From Streptomyces sp. ST2-7A (GTDB lineage: Bacteria > Actinomycetota > Actinomycetes > Streptomycetales > Streptomycetaceae), in assembly GCF_021390475.1 (NCBI RefSeq), contig NZ_JAJUWS010000005.1, positions 1 to 64,000 of the forward strand: a stretch of 64,000 nt of DNA, in the 5' to 3' direction. The notes beneath the pieces are model-generated. The model was not told where the DNA came from. It saw only the letters and a list, made by a program, of their open reading frames with translations, and searched no databases. Of the stretch, positions 60,896 through 64,000 are shown piece by piece; positions within the stretch are counted from its first letter, which is position 1, and every line of letters starts with the position of its first letter. The position numbers and the translations under genes were made by a program.

Positions 60896-62428
60896 TCAGG
60901 ACTCGCGCACCGCGGACATGAAGACGAAGGTGCCGGGACCGGCTTCGTGGCACAGCCGCAGCCCGGCGGCGGCCAGCCAACGCCGAAGGTCGGCGGGGTC
61001 GAACAGCCGCAGCCCGTTCTCGTGCTGGGGGAAGCGGTGGGCGAACTGGAAGTACCCGTACACCGGATCGGGGGAGCGACGGAAGGTCAGCAGGGTGAAG
61101 CTCCCGCCGGGGCGCAGGATCCGGCCGACCTCCGCGATGGCCGCCTCGGCATCGTCGTAGAACGCCTGGAGCGCGTTCCAGCACACCACGGCACCCACCG
61201 AGCCGTCCTCGAAGGGGAGATCGTCCGCGGCCGCGAGCAGGGCCGGCACCCCGGGCAACCGACCGCGCAACACCGAGAGCATCGGCAGCGAGCTGTCCAC
61301 GGCGATCAGCCGGTCCTCGCCGATCCGATCGGCGAGGACCGCCGTCCACCGACCGGCTCCGGCCGCCAGGTCGACCACCGGGCCGTCCACCGGACGCACG
61401 TGGTCGGCGAGGTAGCGGTCCTCGTCGTCGGGAGTCACCACGGCTCCCCAGTTGGAACCCGAGACACGCAGAAAGTTCGGTCGCGCGACCGTCTCGTAGA
61501 AAAGACCCATGCTCGGTACGCGGGAGAGTCGCTCCAGGAAGTCGCCGACGCCGGCCTCCTCCAGTGATGAGGTCAGGTCCGCGATCCCCCCGGCCACCGG
61601 GCGGGTGGCCCGACACCGTCCGCAACGCAACACCGCCTCATCCGGCTCCAGCGCGGCGATACCGCAGGAGGGGCAGCGCAACAGGGAGGCGTGCGGAGCG
61701 AGGATCGCGGGCCCGGCCTCGGCCGCCCGTGCCAGTGAGCGGTCGGGAACCGTCGCCGGGGGGGCGTCCACCGGCAGGCCGTGGCAGACGGCCCAGTAGG
61801 CACGCGCGCCCACACAGCCGAACACCGTCCGGGTGTCGTTCTCCCACGCGGCGGCGATCCGTTCCCCGTCGAGCTCGCCGATCCAGCGGCGATCGAACGC
61901 CCGCTCCTCCTCGGTGAGAGACCAGACCGAGGGCGCCGGCCACACACGGCCCAGATCGGGCCGCTCCAAATCGAGTTCGGCCAGGCAGCGGTGGAGTCGC
62001 GAAAGGTCCTCGGGCGACAGTTCGAGTCCTTCGACAGCCTTCAGGACGGCGTCCCGATCCGCCGGGAAGTGCCCCAACAGGTAGCCCAGGGCCAGGCCGG
62101 TCGGAGTCGTCCCCCGCTCCGCCCGCACCAGCTCGAGGTACAGGTCCAGGTGGGAACGGACCGCGGTGACCAGCGGTCCGTCCGTCGAGGGGTACTCGGA
62201 CTCGGCGAGCAGACCGAGCAGAATCGCCAGGCGACCCCGGCGCCCCGGTTCGGCACGTCGAAGCCCTTCGATCAGGAGGGGCACGGCCGCGGTGGCTCCT
62301 TCAACGGCCCCCCGGGGACTCCACACCGAGGCGGTGAGCGTTCGGAACGCGTCGGGAACCGACCGTGGAGGGCCCTCCAGGTAACGGTTCACCAGGGTGG
62401 CGACGGAAGAGGGAGGGGTGGCAATCAT
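60896..62428 (-). CDS. Three-part methyltransferase with zinc-ribbon-like segment
   Basis: A 510-residue protein. The N-terminal about 170 residues are helical-repeat-like (AVPLLIEGLRRAEPGRRGRLAILLGLLAE). A middle segment about 230-300 includes RCPSCGIAALEPDEAVLRCGRC, four cysteines in a Trm112/zinc-ribbon-like pattern. The C-terminal class I methyltransferase (about 330-510) has PVVDLAAGAGRWTAVLADR, then RLIAVDSSLPMLSVL and GAVVCWNALQAFYDD. The three-part order is uncommon. It lies between the BBE oxidase and the divergent epoxide hydrolase in the enediyne-like region. The target could be a metabolite or a carrier protein. The ATG at 62428 follows GGAAGGAAG. Confidence 0.8.
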   Translation of the reverse strand: MIATPPSSVATLVNRYLEGPPRSVPDAFRTLTASVWSPRGAVEGATAAVPLLIEGLRRAEPGRRGRLAILLGLLAESEYPSTDGPLVTAVRSHLDLYLELVRAERGTTPTGLALGYLLGHFPADRDAVLKAVEGLELSPEDLSRLHRCLAELDLERPDLGRVWPAPSVWSLTEEERAFDRRWIGELDGERIAAAWENDTRTVFGCVGARAYWAVCHGLPVDAPPATVPDRSLARAAEAGPAILAPHASLLRCPSCGIAALEPDEAVLRCGRCRATRPVAGGIADLTSSLEEAGVGDFLERLSRVPSMGLFYETVARPNFLRVSGSNWGAVVTPDDEDRYLADHVRPVDGPVVDLAAGAGRWTAVLADRIGEDRLIAVDSSLPMLSVLRGRLPGVPALLAAADDLPFEDGSVGAVVCWNALQAFYDDAEAAIAEVGRILRPGGSFTLLTFRRSPDPVYGYFQFAHRFPQHENGLRLFDPADLRRWLAAAGLRLCHEAGPGTFVFMSAVRES

Positions 62429-62729
62429 GGGCGCTTCCTTCCAGGACCGGGCGACGCCGACGCCGGCCGTGCGGGAGACCGCTGGAAGAACCTCGGCGGC
62501 CGGAACCGGCTCCCGGGGATGCTTCCAGCGGCCCCGACGGAGCCGCATCTTCCGAACTGCGCTGCGGACGAACGGCCCGGAACACCCAGCAAGCAGCGAG
62601 ATGCCCCCTCGGGAAGAACGGCCGCACCATACGGCGTGGCGTCGTGAGCCGTGTGTCCGGCGGAGCAGCACGCCGCCGCCGTGTCGGGTACGGCGGCCCA
62701 TCCCATCTTCCGATTCCCTGGAGTGACCC
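62429..62729. other. Divergent intergenic region, no gene seen
   Basis: This 301-base gap separates the three-part methyltransferase and the epoxide hydrolase genes and must contain both promoters. I saw no clear promoter hexamers, repeat or small gene. Confidence 0.5.
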
Positions 62730-63908
62730 ATGCGACCGTTCCGAATCGATGTGCCCCAGCACCAGCTGGAGGATCTGAACCGACGGCTGGAGGCGACCAG
62801 GTGGCCCGACGAACTGCCGGGAGCGGGGTGGACGCGTGGGGTTCCGTTGAACTACCTGCGCGAACTCGCCGAGTACTGGCGGACCTCGTTCGACTGGCGC
62901 GCGGCGGAGGCGCGGTTGAACAGCCATCCCCAGTTCATCACCACCATCGACGGCGCCCCCATTCACTTCCTCCACATCACCTCTCCGGAGCCGGACGCCA
63001 CGCCCCTGCTGGTGACGCACGGTTGGCCGGGTTCGGTGGCGGAGTTCCTGGACGTGATCGGGCCGCTCTCCGATCCGCGGGCGCACGGTGGGGACCCGGC
63101 GGACGCCTTCCACCTCGTGATTCCGTCCCTACCGGGTTACGGCTTCTCCACCCCGCTGCCGGACGCCGGATGGGACACCGCTCGTATCGCCCGCGCCTGG
63201 GCCGAGCTGATGTCCGGTCTGGGGTACGACCGCTATCTGGTGCAGGGCGGTGACGCGGGTGCCGTCATAGCCCTGGAGCTGGGCCGCTCCGCGGCCGAAC
63301 ACGTCATCGGCGCGCATGTGAACATGCTGATGACCTTCCCCTCCGGGGACCCCGCGGAACTGGAGGGGCTCGACGAGGTCGAGCAGGCCCGTCTGGGGCG
63401 ACTGGCCCGCTTCGACGCCGAGCTCTCGGGCTACATGAAGTTGCAGCAGACCCGTCCGCAGACCCTGGCGTACGCGCTGACCGACTCCCCGGTCGGGCAG
63501 CTCGCGTGGATCGTGGAGCGGTTCTTCGACTGGACCGGTGCCCGGGAGCGGCCCGAGGAGGTCGTCGACCGCGACCTGCTGCTGACCATCGTGTCGATGT
63601 ACTGGTTGACGGCGACGGCGGGATCGTCGGCGAACTTCTACTTCGAGGGCGCGGAGGGGGTCAAGGCGGCGGCGGCCGGTGCGGTGCCCCCGCCGGTCCG
63701 CACACCCGTGGGTGTCGCGGTGTTCCCCGAGGACATCTTCGTTCCCCTGCGCCGATTGGCCGACCGCGATCTGTCCACGATCGCGCACTGGACGGAATTC
63801 GAGTCCGGGGGCCACTTCGCCGCCATGGAGCGCCCCGGGGAACTGGTCACGGATATCCGGACCTTCGCGCGGAAGCTGAATTCCGGATCCGCCGCCCGGG
63901 GCGCCTGA
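62730..63908 (+). CDS. Epoxide hydrolase (SgcF/NcsF-like)
   Basis: A 392-residue alpha/beta-hydrolase epoxide hydrolase. It has the EHN N-terminal domain ([25 protein letters not shown]), the oxyanion motif HGWPGS at residues 97-102, the nucleophile Asp175 in [10 protein letters not shown], the catalytic acid near Glu334/Asp335 in FPEDIFVP, and His362 in [10 protein letters not shown]. Size and order match SgcF, NcsF1/F2 and related enzymes that open the epoxide of 9-membered enediyne cores to a vicinal diol. The ATG at 62730 follows a GGAG site. Confidence 0.93.
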   Translation: MRPFRIDVPQHQLEDLNRRLEATRWPDELPGAGWTRGVPLNYLRELAEYWRTSFDWRAAEARLNSHPQFITTIDGAPIHFLHITSPEPDATPLLVTHGWPGSVAEFLDVIGPLSDPRAHGGDPADAFHLVIPSLPGYGFSTPLPDAGWDTARIARAWAELMSGLGYDRYLVQGGDAGAVIALELGRSAAEHVIGAHVNMLMTFPSGDPAELEGLDEVEQARLGRLARFDAELSGYMKLQQTRPQTLAYALTDSPVGQLAWIVERFFDWTGARERPEEVVDRDLLLTIVSMYWLTATAGSSANFYFEGAEGVKAAAAGAVPPPVRTPVGVAVFPEDIFVPLRRLADRDLSTIAHWTEFESGGHFAAMERPGELVTDIRTFARKLNSGSAARGA

Positions 63909-63987
63909 ACATCCCTCGGGCCCACCATCGGAGACCTGCTCGACGAGGGAATTCGACAAGGGAATTCGACGAGAGAAAAGGACACAC

Positions 63988-64000
63988 ATGAGCTCTCCCA
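63988..64000 (+). CDS. Start of an unidentified gene, cut by the window edge
   Basis: ATGAGCTCTCCC follows AGAGAAAAGGACACAC, a plausible weak ribosome site, 79 nt after the epoxide hydrolase stop on the same strand. Only four codons (M-S-S-P) are present, so the product cannot be named. Cluster logic would place more enediyne genes here. Confidence 0.4.

Overview
The window is very GC-rich with strong codon-position bias. It has many GTG starts, 4-base gene overlaps, Tat-type signal sequences, DUF3140/DUF2945 genes, ergothioneine genes and a gamma-butyrolactone-synthase-like gene. This fits a filamentous actinomycete (Streptomyces- or Nocardiopsaceae-like). Genus cannot be fixed from sequence alone. 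No rRNA, tRNA, CRISPR array or intact mobile element was seen.

Layout. (1) 1-8.5 kb: small stress-type proteins (DUF3140, DUF2945), a catalase-fold-like protein, a metallo-beta-lactamase-fold hydrolase, a Ca2+/Na+ antiporter, a decayed acyltransferase pseudogene, a voltage-gated ion channel with an unusual filter, and a serine beta-lactamase-family hydrolase. (2) 8.5-19.7 kb: a sugar locus with a ROK repressor divergent from a ribose-type ABC transporter (ATPase, permease, lipoprotein), a Gfo/Idh/MocA dehydrogenase, two xylose-isomerase-like TIM-barrel proteins (one cytosolic, one Tat-exported) and a secreted glucose/sorbosone dehydrogenase-PKD protein. The combination suggests oxidative (keto-sugar) catabolism. 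(3) 19.7-25.1 kb: a YciO/Sua5-family protein, a dihydrodipicolinate-synthase remnant, a methyltransferase, a NUDIX hydrolase and a secreted GH10 xylanase with a perfect CebR-type operator.

(4) 25.6-37.9 kb: a ten-gene operon in which almost every junction is a 4-base overlap. It encodes an ATP-grasp ligase, a DUF364 Rossmann protein, a cysteine-synthase-like PLP enzyme, an enolase-superfamily epimerase, an MFS exporter, a methyltransferase and a complete nickel/peptide-type ABC importer. Its promoter carries an AT-rich Zur/Fur-like box, and a similar box precedes the convergent GNAT gene. The enzyme + exporter + importer layout matches opine-metallophore loci such as cnt (staphylopine), but the enzymes differ. 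This is the best candidate here for an undescribed system: a metal-regulated small-molecule metallophore.

(5) 38-46 kb: GH13 alpha-glucosidase, L-2-hydroxyglutarate oxidase, thioredoxin, a pyridine nucleotide-disulfide oxidoreductase, and egtB-egtD for ergothioneine. (6) 46.2-64 kb: what looks like the left part of a 9-membered enediyne chromoprotein cluster. It holds an AfsA-like gene, a membrane acyltransferase, a methyltransferase, a ThDP enzyme, an HpaB/SgcC-type phenol hydroxylase, an ActVA-type flavin monooxygenase, an SgcJ-family protein, an FAD epoxidase-like protein, a neocarzinostatin-family apoprotein, an SgcB-like efflux pump, a berberine-bridge-type oxidase, an unusual three-part methyltransferase and an SgcF/NcsF-like epoxide hydrolase. 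The enediyne PKS itself is not in the window and would be expected beyond the right edge.
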